A DNA stretch of 64,000 bases, from contig OU696591.1 of assembly GCA_916048095.2 (NCBI GenBank), forward strand, positions 1,100,001 to 1,164,000. Direction: 5' to 3'. The notes beneath the pieces were generated by a model. It saw only the letters and a list, made by a program, of their open reading frames with translations. It had not been told where the DNA came from and made no database searches. The stretch's first letter is position 1. The number at the start of each line of letters is the position of its first letter. Source of the stretch: Sacculina carcini. Lineage: Eukaryota > Arthropoda > Thecostraca > Sacculinidae. The position numbers and the translations under genes are program-made. Positions 45,501-53,868 of this stretch are shown here, piece by piece.

Positions 45501-48500
45501 TTTAGCGACTTTCGTTTTCGGGGCAAGACGGATTCGCTCTCCGACTGTGTCTCATGGTTGTCTTTTGTGGCACAAGCCGATCGTGACTTGTTTTCATCGA
45601 TTTCTCGCCTGATCGATTTGACGCCATCACCACGGCGTGACTTGGAATTGCTACTGCTCAATCCATTTGCACTGAATCTCGGGGTCCCTCACACGGCGGA
45701 GAACGTCATCCGACGTCGTGTGAAGGAGGACCTTCCGTTGATAGTGAGGAATCCTGACATCGAAAATCTTTTTTCAATCCACTCTGCACAGCAGCGGAAG
45801 GAGTTGATCTCAGACCTGCCAACCATCACTCCGTTCAATCCGAGAGTGGCTGCTAACCTTTTCAAACTATCTAATGTCGCCCTCAGCGATAAGGTGGTAG
45901 GACAGTACAGCACATCTCGTACTGTCCGGCAGACTCTCGAGCGGAGTGAGGGTACTGATATTTCTGAGACGGACTTCCGCCAGATGGTGGCTGCCATGGA
46001 TGAAGGACTTATCACATATATGCGTACCAGGCTGAATCACACAGACTCTCTGCTGAGAGAAGAGTCGTGGGGCAGAAGTATGGAGGGTGTCACCATGCCC
46101 TGCACCACGGAGCAGTGTCTTCTTGCCAGGTGGGACTCAGAGATCATCGATCCCAGCCGGTCGATACTCATCACGGTCGGCGGATCATCGAGCAAGTTGT
46201 CTACTCGCGGTCCACACAAGCCATGCGTCGGCTCACTCACGACAATGCGAACACGCCGATCGAATCTAGCTATTATTGATAGCACTTCGATGGTTTCCTC
46301 TCTCAAACAAATTACTGACATGCTGTCTTGGGTCGTTGGAGACGATTCTCATCTTGCAACTTTACTCCTCAGAATGTGCTCTGAGAAGACAACAGTCAGT
46401 ATCAACGATCTCGTGAAAGTCACACGGAAAGTGGTCGGTGGCTCTGTCCAGCACCGGTTGCTTGACGACTCCTCGTCCCACGGTGCAATGATCAACTCGT
46501 TGTACAACTTCTGTACCCATTGCACCGTGGTGGCTGACACAGCCATCAAGTTCGCCAAGCAATCGACCGACTACACGTTGTGCTTTCAGGCGTCGATCTT
46601 GTATGGCCTATCTCGACTATGTCTGCTTGAGGCAGAGAACATCGACACGTCTGGCAAATGGGCACTCAGTTTTAATTGCCCCGAGTGTACCGTGGAGGTG
46701 GGGAGGTCGAGCTCTGATCTCCCTGAGCCTCCGAGCTATACCGGCCTCTCTCTCGGTATGCCAGTGACTGAGATTGCAGTAAGCGGCACAGATAACACTG
46801 AAGATCGGGAGATTGTCGACGCTAGCACTGGTCTGGCGTACTACATAGCAGACAAATGGACTACACATATGACACAGTGGGAGAGTAGGCACCTCCAGAG
46901 TGTGGATGTTGGTTCGCAGCCTTCGGGACTGCCGGGCTTCGTCAACCTGAGAGAGACGTCGCTCATGGACCTTGATACGTGTATCCATGGAATGACGCTT
47001 TACCTGATAGAGCAGGTAGGTGAGATACCCAGAGCGGTATCGCTGATCAGTCGACTCTCACCTTTTGCAGTCGAAGACTCGCCAACGAGCCAGTTTGCAA
47101 GAGCTGCTGTAATGAGTGGACTCAAACACCCACTGCTTCAAGTTACCAACAGACCGGGCGGAACGGCGGTGTCTCGCAACGCAGCATCACTGACTCGACG
47201 TCTTCTTCGCTTGTTCTCGGAACCTAGCAGGCTCCTGAATTACTTATTCTTGCCCGCTCATTACACGTCTGACCGCTTTTTGTCGTTTTCACAAACAATG
47301 GAAGGCGTTATGAAACTACCAGCGAGAGCTGTAAGGCCTGGTTGCTTGGAAGATCAGTCTACGTACATCCAGGCTGCTCGTTCGCGTGGAAGACCGACAC
47401 TCAACAAAGTGACAGGGGTGGTTCCTCGTATCCGCGCCTTTGATAATCGATGGTTGAAACTGGGTGAGGGAAACAGGAACAAGCTCAAGCCGCGACATCA
47501 GGAGCCATTCGCTGACGCGAATATTGCATGGTGCCTTGGATCAGAGGAAAGGTGCTCGCACGACCTGCTGGCAATTCCCATTCCATGCGCTCCTAGGAAA
47601 ATTGTGAGTTGGCTTGACAGGTCTGGCGAGTGCTACGCTGCCCTATCGCACAGATTTGCAGATCTTGCCCCAGGAATCGTGGTGTTGCCACCCGGCCGGA
47701 TCGAGAGCGCAATAGATGTAAACATTGAGCCGTGTGCTGTGAGAGCGGACTCATGTGGGCTGTTATTGGATGTTGCAGAGACGATGAGGTGTAGTCTCAC
47801 TCAGCAGTTACCGGTTTTGAACTCTACAGACTTATGCGTCTCTTGTCAAGTACAAGGGTGTTTGGGCTGTAAATAGACTGGGGGTGCCGTATGGTCCCAG
47901 ATGCCGGTACACCCCATAAACACAAATAACGAACGAACGAACGAATATTCGCGAGAATCATACCCCTAGACTAGACCAGCAGACTAATACTACACTTGAT
48001 CTTGTCACCGGCCACCAATTTGAGTCGTTGTGCGTGAGGAAGGATTGTTTCAAGTGGAAGAGGCTCAATTGTCGATCAAATTATCCATTGTCGACATCAT
48101 ATTGGATAGAATGGTGTTAAAACATCTCATTCGGTTTTGAAGTCCTGAAAAGAAGTTGTTCAAAACTCCCATGCCTTTCTCCATTGAAGCATTAGGTTCT
48201 TGTCTCTCAGGTTGACGTGAAGGCATTGCCGCACAGTTTTGAGAAAAAGATGCATTTCTTCGCAGTTTTTGTTGGTCCGCGTTGATCTTTCGTAGTTGGG
48301 CTGGCGTCAGACCGTATTTGTTGCGGTTGTTTCGCACTGGGCCCATACTAGTGTTAATTTGTATAGTGTTCTGGATACACATTGTGCGGAGAGCATAACG
48401 CAGCGTGTTCAGCGTCTCCTCGTAATGCTTGTCCTCCTGACTTATGGTAGCTACCATGGCTGTCAGGCTGTTTCCGCCCAGCGAATCTTGCAACAGCCGG

Positions 48501-51417
48501 GTCAACTTGGAGTCACGATACGGCACGTGCTTTCGACCCTGCACCAGCACCGAAATAACATTTCCGAGCGCGGTCAAACTAGTGTTTATCGCGATAGCGT
48601 CGCGCTCGTTGTGTTTTGTTTCTTGAGTCTTGCTGAGCCGCTCCGAGCCAGCAAGATCGACCAGATGAAGTTTTCCTACTCTGGTCTGCGTGGTGCCGTC
48701 GACTTCGCTCATTATTCTCTGTCGCACAGTGATTATGAGAATGGTGTGCGACCTCGAGCTGCGTCGGTTCATGTTAGTGGCGGATATCTTTCGGCGTTTA
48801 TTGCCCTTCCTCAAGTGAATGTTGACCTCGTCCAAAGTTTGCACCGTATGCTTGGACAAGTGTTTCACTTGGACACCCTGACCTTTCACGCTCATAATGT
48901 CCAAATTTGTATTTTGCTGGAGCAGGTCGCTGATTCTTTCATTATAAATCTCCAGGTAGGAAACGTCAACGTCATATTCCACGTTCGCTGGAGAATGGGC
49001 TATTTGTTGAAAAATATCAGCCAGCGAGTGTTGCACAATCCCCTTGCTGGCTCTCTTGCGGCTGTCCCCGGTCATGGTGTAGGTCTTACCGGATCCTGTT
49101 TGACCGTAAGTGAATACGGTGCCGTTGAATCCGTCCATGACACTTTGCACGACGGGGCGAGCCATCCGGATGTAGATTTCATGTTGTCCGGTCTGTGATG
49201 GGAACACGGTGTCGAAGTTGAATGTTCTCGACACATTGTCACTGTCTGCAGCTTGACGTCTGGATGGTACTTGTAGTGTTATGGTATTGAGGTGTGGATC
49301 TGCAGAAACCACTCCCTCAGTTTGACCCTGTTGCGCTTGCATAACGCAAACAGGTTTCACACGCACTGCAACGTTGACTTTACTCTGCATGTTGACACTT
49401 TTGCCTCTTGAAGTTGCTTGATTGCGTTGCTAATACTCAGAGAGTAAGCACTGGACCATCTTGTCAGGACAAGCGATGCAATGGAAATGAAGTCAACATA
49501 GAGATTCAGCTGTACATTTCTATTCGCATTTTGCCGAGAAAAATATACAGTCAAATTCACGTGACAAGCAGCCGACATTTCCCGCACTTGATCGCTTATT
49601 AGACGAATTTCTGCTTATTGCTGTATTATTGCGATTTTAACTGATTTTTTTCGTGACTGCGCCATCATTCGTGCTCAAGACGTCCTCCGAGCGACTTTAC
49701 TGTATGCATGCTCTGGATTTATTTTATTTTTACAATTCATCTAGCTTCTGGACGGGTGTTTTTCTCCACATAACAAATTGTTTTTGATCAATTTATGCTG
49801 TTATATTTGTGGCAGGTTATTGAGAAATTATTTCGTCTTGTTCTTATCGGCCTGGCAAAACTGTACAGTCCTGCTTGTTCATTGCTGCATTCCAGAGTAT
49901 TGGTACAGTCTGTGACTATTTGTTACACCTGACATCTTTTATTGCCTGTAGTCAAATGGAAATATCATTTTGATAGATATTTTTACAAATATTATTATTA
50001 TTATTAATTACGGGCAAATACAGTAGCACGGGAAAGAGTGCAAGCACTATTATCACCCTGCGGTGGTCCCATGTGTACTGGAAGCGCACAGTAGATGTAG
50101 AGAGAAAGAGAGTTCGAAAAGTAAAGCTTTAGCCAGGAAGATGAAAACTAATAAATAATCAGAAGAAATAAATGATGAATTAAATGAAATTATCAGATAA
50201 AAAGGCCAGATAAAAGTGTATATACACCATCGTGCAGCACACTGATTAAGATAATATATTAACACAAAAATTAACTAGAGCCGTATACTAATAATTAACA
50301 ATACAATAAAATAAATAAATAAAACTAAAAGCCAGACAATCAGTAGAAGTCATTATGTTCAACTCAAGTGAGATCATGAGTTTGTGATGAACCCAGCTAG
50401 CATGTGTCTGTCAGCGGTTAACATTTTCACCAGCCCACTGTACATTAACTAATACAAATACTATGAGCGACGACATTATACACCAACTGCACTGTGTGAG
50501 TGTTGGTGCATGTGTGTGTTAATGTGTGTGTGTGTGTTAGTGTGTGTGTTAGTGTGTGTTAATGTGTGTGTTATTGCATGTGTGTGTTAGTGTGTGTGTG
50601 TGTGTGTGTGTTATTGCATGTGTGTGTTAGTGTGTGTGTGTGTTAGTGTGTGTGTGTTATTGCATGTGTGTGTTAGTGTGTCAGTGTGTGTGTGTGTGTG
50701 CGTTTGCATTGCGTCTGTCTGTATTGTATTGTGTACATGTATTTGTATATGCATGTATGTGATTGTACGTGAATGCTTGTATGTTGTGTGTGCATATGTG
50801 TGTGTGTTATGTGTGTGTGTAAGTGTGTGTGTGTGTTAGCGTGTGTGTGTGTTAGTGTGTGTGTGTGTGTTAGTGTGTGTGTGTGTGTTAGTGTGTGTGT
50901 GTGTGTTAGTGTGTGTGTTTGTGTTAGTGTGTGTGTGAGTTATTGCATGTGTGTGTTAGTGTATGTGTGTTAGTGTGTGTGTGTATGTGCTAGTGCTAGT
51001 GTGTGTGTGTGTGTTAGTGTGTGTGAGTGTGTGTGCGTGTGCATTGCGTCTGTCTGTATTGTATTGTGTGCATGTATTTGTATATGCATGTATGTGATTG
51101 TACGTGAATGCTTGTATGTTGTGTGTGCAATGCTTTCATTATCGCAATGGAGACATTATGTGTGAAGTGCGCTTTATAAATGCTCTGATAGATGGAACAA
51201 CTGAAAACTGTGTGTGTTAGCGTGTTAGTGTGTGTGTTAGTGTGCGTGTGCTGACGTCAGGATATTGCGCAGCCAGACGGGCAAACACAGGTGCCACGTG
51301 TTGACAAGGCCCACACCAGGTAGCCGTGAAGTCGACGACAACCAGTCGCGAGCCGGCGGCCGTCAACTCCGTCGCCAACTCGCCGTCCTGCGCCAACTGC
51401 CGCACCGACATCGTCAC
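39582..51417 (-). CDS. TXNL1: Thioredoxin-like protein 1 with PITH domain, three exons
   Basis: Minus-strand exons 51256-51417, 40559-40675 and 39582-40232 join in phase to 930 nt, 309 residues plus stop. Residues 1 to about 105 are a thioredoxin fold with the redox-active WCGPC motif ([11 protein letters not shown]) and the cis-Pro loop AMPTFLFF. The C-terminal PITH (proteasome-interacting thioredoxin) domain has [32 protein letters not shown] and [11 protein letters not shown]. The protein ends [16 protein letters not shown], as expected for TXNL1. The protein docks on the 26S proteasome regulatory particle and acts as a reductase. Intron 1 spans 10.6 kb and contains a gag fragment, a viral polymerase insertion and a kinesin gene. 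Both acceptors are preceded by sense-strand (TG)n. The start codon could be 51415-51417 or the next Met at 51409-51411. Confidence 0.95.
40700..40871 (-). mobile_element. CAGTGGCGG-type element copy in TXNL1 intron 1
   Basis: In complement the right edge reads CAGTGGCGGCGCCAGGATTT, followed by GGTGGGTGGGCTGAGG and GGCTTAGCGAAACATGACG. This is the cleanest copy of the family also seen at 24637 and 34992. It sits just upstream of TXNL1 exon 2 and has no coding capacity. Confidence 0.6.
40872..41987. other. TXNL1 intron 1 sequence, unassigned
   Basis: AT-rich up to about 41400, then mixed. Because the gag fragment at 41988-42701 runs leftward, this could include remnants of the rest of that retrotransposon, but no protease, reverse transcriptase or LTR is recognisable. 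Confidence 0.35.
41988..42701 (-). pseudogene. LTR-retrotransposon Gag fragment with zinc knuckles
   Basis: A 237-codon open frame has a Retrotrans_gag-like helical domain ([20 protein letters not shown] and [19 protein letters not shown]) and a C-terminal zinc knuckle [15 protein letters not shown] second knuckle follows immediately, but its first cysteine position is Arg ([14 protein letters not shown]). The family is Gypsy/BEL-like Gag, the nucleic-acid-binding structural protein of virus-like particles. No pol gene follows, and no ATG is found at the 5' end of the frame (it opens at GTG), so I read it as a partial, probably dead copy. It is in the same orientation as TXNL1 and begins about 90 bp from the left edge of the viral insertion. 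Confidence 0.85.
42792..42806. repeat. Target-site duplication of the viral insertion, left
   Basis: GAATATTCGCGAGAA here is repeated exactly at 47943-47957. The two copies bound the viral polymerase sequence and its tail. Confidence 0.88.
43083..43880 (+). repeat. 798-bp polymerase repeat, first copy
   Basis: It corresponds residue for residue to 43881-44678, with an offset of exactly 798 bp (266 codons). It covers the pre-RdRp block through premotif A and includes the TGA at 43524. It is preceded by about 90 codons of L sequence not found elsewhere in the window. Confidence 0.92.
43881..44678 (+). repeat. 798-bp polymerase repeat, second copy
   Basis: This copy leads directly into motif A, so it is the one collinear with the rest of the polymerase. 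Over the first 60 aligned codons I counted 16 identical, 30 synonymously different and 14 amino-acid-changing codons relative to copy one. It contains the TAG at 44226. Confidence 0.92.
47943..47957. repeat. Target-site duplication of the viral insertion, right
   Basis: Exact second copy of GAATATTCGCGAGAA, reached directly from the (AACG)n tail. Confidence 0.88.
47951..47982 (-). pseudogene. 5' half of a tRNA-Pro-like sequence
   Basis: On the minus strand the sequence contains TCTAGGGGTATGATTCTCGC, which matches the D-loop through the 5' side of the anticodon stem of eukaryotic tRNA-Pro. The preceding CTGGTCTAG is a partly duplicated start. No 3' half is present on either side of the viral insertion, so this is a tRNA-half remnant and not a gene. 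Confidence 0.55.
48065..49390 (-). CDS. Kinesin motor protein, intronless
   Basis: The 441-residue protein is almost entirely a kinesin motor domain, which walks along microtubules using ATP. Visible elements are the P-loop GQTGSGKT (residues 96-103), switch [11 protein letters not shown] (206-215), switch II DLAGSE (245-250) and the microtubule-binding loop [19 protein letters not shown]-4-type motif VRVKP is at residues 9-13. After about residue 345 comes a short neck and tail with no long coiled coil, so the protein is much shorter than most kinesins (often 700-1,400 residues). The motor is divergent; KIF3- or KIF4-like placement is possible but unproven. It lacks introns and is nested on the same strand in TXNL1 intron 1, suggesting origin as a retrocopy. 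No poly(A) tract or target duplication remains. All key ATPase motifs are intact, so it is probably functional. Confidence 0.88.
   Translation of the reverse strand: MQSKVNVAVRVKPVCVMQAQQGQTEGVVSADPHLNTITLQVPSRRQAADSDNVSRTFNFDTVFPSQTGQHEIYIRMARPVVQSVMDGFNGTVFTYGQTGSGKTYTMTGDSRKRASKGIVQHSLADIFQQIAHSPANVEYDVDVSYLEIYNERISDLLQQNTNLDIMSVKGQGVQVKHLSKHTVQTLDEVNIHLRKGNKRRKISATNMNRRSSRSHTILIITVRQRIMSEVDGTTQTRVGKLHLVDLAGSERLSKTQETKHNERDAIAINTSLTALGNVISVLVQGRKHVPYRDSKLTRLLQDSLGGNSLTAMVATISQEDKHYEETLNTLRYALRTMCIQNTIQINTSMGPVRNNRNKYGLTPAQLRKINADQQKLRRNASFSQNCAAMPSRQPERQEPNASMEKGMGVLNNFFSGLQNRMRCFNTILSNMMSTMDNLIDN
49391..50500. other. TXNL1 intron 1, upstream of the kinesin gene
   Basis: AT-rich non-coding DNA that should include the kinesin promoter. 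Nothing specific is recognisable except an (ATT)n tract near 49990-50008. Confidence 0.4.
50500..51250. repeat. TG repeats in TXNL1 intron 1
   Basis: Two long TG-rich blocks with GTTAGTGTG and TTATTGCATG units share an internal stretch containing GCATTGCGTCTGTCTGTATT (50706-50785 and 51041-51130), a segmental duplication of about 80 bp inside the repeat. Confidence 0.88.
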
Positions 51418-52236
51418 AATTGTATCTGTTGTCGCACAAGATTATGTAAAATAAATATTAGCTCACCAATGTTATACGAACAAGTTGTGGAGTTTTGTTT
51501 CAATTCACGTCCAGTTGCCCAGTGGCAGAATGGATTGGATGCATGTTTTGCGCAATGCTGAGCCGAGTTCGGTTCCCAGGGGCGAATTTGAAGCATATAC
51601 ATTGATAACGTCATTTGATCTCACCGGGATTCTTGTTGCGAAAAAGCCAAAACAGAATACAGAATACCGGCTGAAAAAACAAGCGATAAAATTCGAGCTA
51701 CTTCACATCACAGAACAGCGCTCCTACGTCGCTTATACAAATGGGTACCAACACCACAATGAGGAATAGACAAACTGACAATGTGCATAAACAATAGACA
51801 ATCATAAAACCAATGAATAAATTAAACACTAGTAAACACTTAGAACTGCCACCTCAAACCCCAAATGTGTTCGGAGCAGATCATTAATAATGCATAATTG
51901 TATCAGGCCCGCAGATTTAAATTTTCACTGAAAACAAAGTTGACAATTACAGGTGATTGTAGACATTTAAATTTGCTTGCGTGCTATCTAGTTTAGATTT
52001 TCATGAAATTTGATCATTTGTGTTAACGTGGTCGGGTTTTGGAGTTGTTAGTGTGTAGATTGAATCTATTCTGCATCTCGCGATTAACAGCCGCTTTTTG
52101 TACATTTTTGCATCTTCGCGCTCTTTGTGCTCAATGAGTTTTATGGTGTTCCCCATCCTTATCGCTCATTTCTGCATGGTGGATTACTGAATTTTATCTA
52201 AATTTTACGAATATTTTGTAACCGAAATTTTCTGCC
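51418..52236. promoter_or_regulatory. Shared upstream region of TXNL1 and CHID1
   Basis: TXNL1 (-) and CHID1 (+) start codons face away from each other across 819 bp. Both 5' UTRs and promoters must lie here, unless 5' UTR introns extend further. No TATA box is obvious. The region contains the tRNA-like fragment at 51510-51590. Confidence 0.5.
51510..51590 (+). repeat. tRNA-derived SINE fragment
   Basis: GCCCAGTGGCAGAATGG has A-box/D-arm form and GAGTTCGGTTCCCAGG has T-arm form at tRNA spacing. The acceptor stem is incomplete, so it is a pseudogene or SINE head. Confidence 0.5.
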
Positions 52237-53376
52237 ATGGATATTTTTAGATCGCTTTGGGTTGTGCTCTTCTTTCTTTGCTTATTTTCCTTGTGCAACG
52301 GGAATGCTTTGAGCGGCAAATCTGTCGATAAGAGTGTCGTATCTTTGGGCCTGGTCAGCGCGAATATAACACTGCGTGATATAATAAAAAACCATGCCCA
52401 TTATTATTCCGAGACTGAGTTGTCGAATTTTCAAGGTACAGTTCTAGGGTACGTAACTCCTTGGAACAACATCGGCTATGATGTTGCGAAGACGTTTGGA
52501 AAATTCACTATGGTTTCACCAGTGTGGCTCCAGATCAAGCCAGTTTTAGGCGATGACTATACGGTCACTGGCACTCATGATATCGACAAACACTGGATGA
52601 ACGACGTGAGAAAGGCCAATTCCAAACGTGAAACCAAAGTGCTACCTCGTGTCCTGTTTGAGGGATTTTCCATGAAGGATTTCAAACGTTTGTTCTCTAA
52701 GTCGGAGCCACGCAGGATCTTGGCCCAGCGACTGATTGAGACGCTCGATCAGTATCGTTTTGACGGCGCCGTTCTCGAAGTGTGGAGTCAATTGAGCGGC
52801 ATGGTCAATAGACCACTGTCAAAGTTCTTGATCGACCTGGCGACCGCCATGAAGAAGCGTCGTCTCATTCCGGTGCTGGTCATTCCTCCGGCCGTCTACC
52901 AAGGAGGCGGCGGCGGGTTCTTTTCGTCCGAGGACTTCAACAACCTCAAAGATCATTTCGACTATTTCTCGCTGATGACGTACGACTATTCATCGCCGCA
53001 GAGACCCGGCCCCAACAGTCCCGTGCGCTGGATTGAGCAATGTGTCCAGTTCCTGACAAACGACACGGATCAGCGCTCGAAAATTCTGTTGGGCTTGAAT
53101 TTCTACGGTTACGAGTACACCGCGCAGGGCGGCAATGCTTTGCTCGGGCGCAACTTTGTCAAAATGCTGCGAACGGCTTCGTTGTCGCAGTTTCACTGGG
53201 ATAGCACGTCCGAGGAGCATTTCTTCGACATCAAGATGGACGGGCACAATGTCGTCGTGTTCTTCCCCACACTGCAGTCGATCCAGCGTCGGCTACAACT
53301 AGCTGAACGTCTTGGAACGGGCATCTCGATATGGGAGCTAGGACAGGGACTCAGCTATTTCTACGATCTCCTCTGA
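52237..53376 (+). CDS. CHID1: Chitinase domain-containing protein 1, single exon
   Basis: The 379-residue protein begins with a cleavable signal peptide (about residues 1-23, [16 protein letters not shown]) and has a glycosyl hydrolase 18-type barrel. It matches CHID1 (stabilin-1-interacting chitinase-like protein), a secreted/lysosomal lectin-like protein. Diagnostic blocks are [57 protein letters not shown] and the C-terminus [16 protein letters not shown]. The position of the GH18 catalytic DxxDxDxE motif is occupied by FDGAVLEVW. It lacks the aspartates and so is unlikely to hydrolyse chitin, as is known for the family. The size is close to human CHID1 (393). It is single-exon here and head-to-head with TXNL1. 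Confidence 0.95.
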   Translation: MDIFRSLWVVLFFLCLFSLCNGNALSGKSVDKSVVSLGLVSANITLRDIIKNHAHYYSETELSNFQGTVLGYVTPWNNIGYDVAKTFGKFTMVSPVWLQIKPVLGDDYTVTGTHDIDKHWMNDVRKANSKRETKVLPRVLFEGFSMKDFKRLFSKSEPRRILAQRLIETLDQYRFDGAVLEVWSQLSGMVNRPLSKFLIDLATAMKKRRLIPVLVIPPAVYQGGGGGFFSSEDFNNLKDHFDYFSLMTYDYSSPQRPGPNSPVRWIEQCVQFLTNDTDQRSKILLGLNFYGYEYTAQGGNALLGRNFVKMLRTASLSQFHWDSTSEEHFFDIKMDGHNVVVFFPTLQSIQRRLQLAERLGTGISIWELGQGLSYFYDLL

Positions 53377-53851
53377 GTTGTCGATTTTCCAGCGAATATT
53401 TTTGTTACTGTATCAGAGGCATTTTCTCATTGAAATTACAAGTTTTCATTTGATGATTCAAAACTGATAATCTTGTTATACTAGTAACGATGGTGTTGAG
53501 TGTTTTAAGTTTATATTTATTGGTGATTGTCATACTGTGCTGTGCAGTGTTCGTTTTCTGCAAATTACTGCATTACGCTTTTTCGAGTCATATGTGGTGT
53601 ATGGGATCGCTTTCAATAATGGGCGTTGTATGTTGATGTGTATTCTGTTATTTGTGTTTCATTGAACATTTGTGTTTGTACCGCATGTCGATGTATATTT
53701 TTTTTGACTTACTAAATTCATGGCATGTGTTTACATGTGGCTTACATATATTTTTTCCTTACCCTGTTATCAGTTTTGGCAAATATATTTTTACATTGTA
53801 CTTGAATAGATTACATTTACATATATACATTGTAGTTCAATAATTTTTTTA
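53377..53851 (+). other. CHID1 3' UTR and downstream DNA
   Basis: AT-rich non-coding sequence runs up to the LINE target-site duplication. It has no coding content. Confidence 0.5.
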
Positions 53852-53868
53852 TTGAGATATAATATGTT
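53852..53868. repeat. LINE target-site duplication, left copy
   Basis: TTGAGATATAATATGTT recurs exactly at 56968-56984. Its identity across 17 bp indicates a young insertion. Confidence 0.93.

Larger units (their letters stand above)
42807..47876 (+). pseudogene. Viral L polymerase remnant (Monjiviricetes), stop-riddled, internally duplicated
   Basis: One reading frame runs the whole 5.07 kb without a frameshift. It is interrupted by in-frame stops at 43524 (TGA), 44226 (TAG), 44970 (TAG), 45252 (TAA) and 45396 (TGA), and ends at TAG 47874-47876. Recognisable parts, in order, are a pre-RdRp block around GLWKSFGF, a premotif-A block with a KE-E-K-NAR-F pattern, and motif A near 44700-44755 (DYSRW). 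A motif-B-like GMRQKGWT at about 44937-44960 and the hallmark GDNQ at 45030-45041 follow. Next comes the mRNA-capping (polyribonucleotidyltransferase) domain with GGSVQHR, whose His-Arg is at 46452-46457. The 5' part of L is missing, and a methyltransferase domain is not clear at the 3' end. A 798-bp segment is present twice. Mononegavirales or Jingchuvirales (chuvirus-like) origin is likely; I cannot decide between them. Confidence 0.92.
42807..47942 (+). mobile_element. Endogenous viral element from a negative-strand RNA virus L gene
   Basis: A 5,136-bp insertion is flanked by a 15-bp duplication. It consists of polymerase-derived sequence up to 47876, then a GC-rich hairpin-forming segment (47881-47915, GGGGTG-CCG pairing with CGG-TA-CACCCC) and an (AACG)n tail reaching the right duplication. 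Duplication plus simple-repeat tail is the signature of target-primed reverse transcription by a LINE, not of DNA transposition. It lies in TXNL1 intron 1 in antisense orientation. It is a genomic fossil; the breaks are listed with the coding remnant. Confidence 0.9.

Noticed and set aside
42780-47498. Minus-strand frames over the viral element
   Set aside because: Antisense shadows of the polymerase remnant. No viral gene is expected on that strand.
48296-49198. 300-codon plus-strand frame opposite the kinesin gene
   Set aside because: Antisense shadow of the kinesin motor domain, with no family resemblance.
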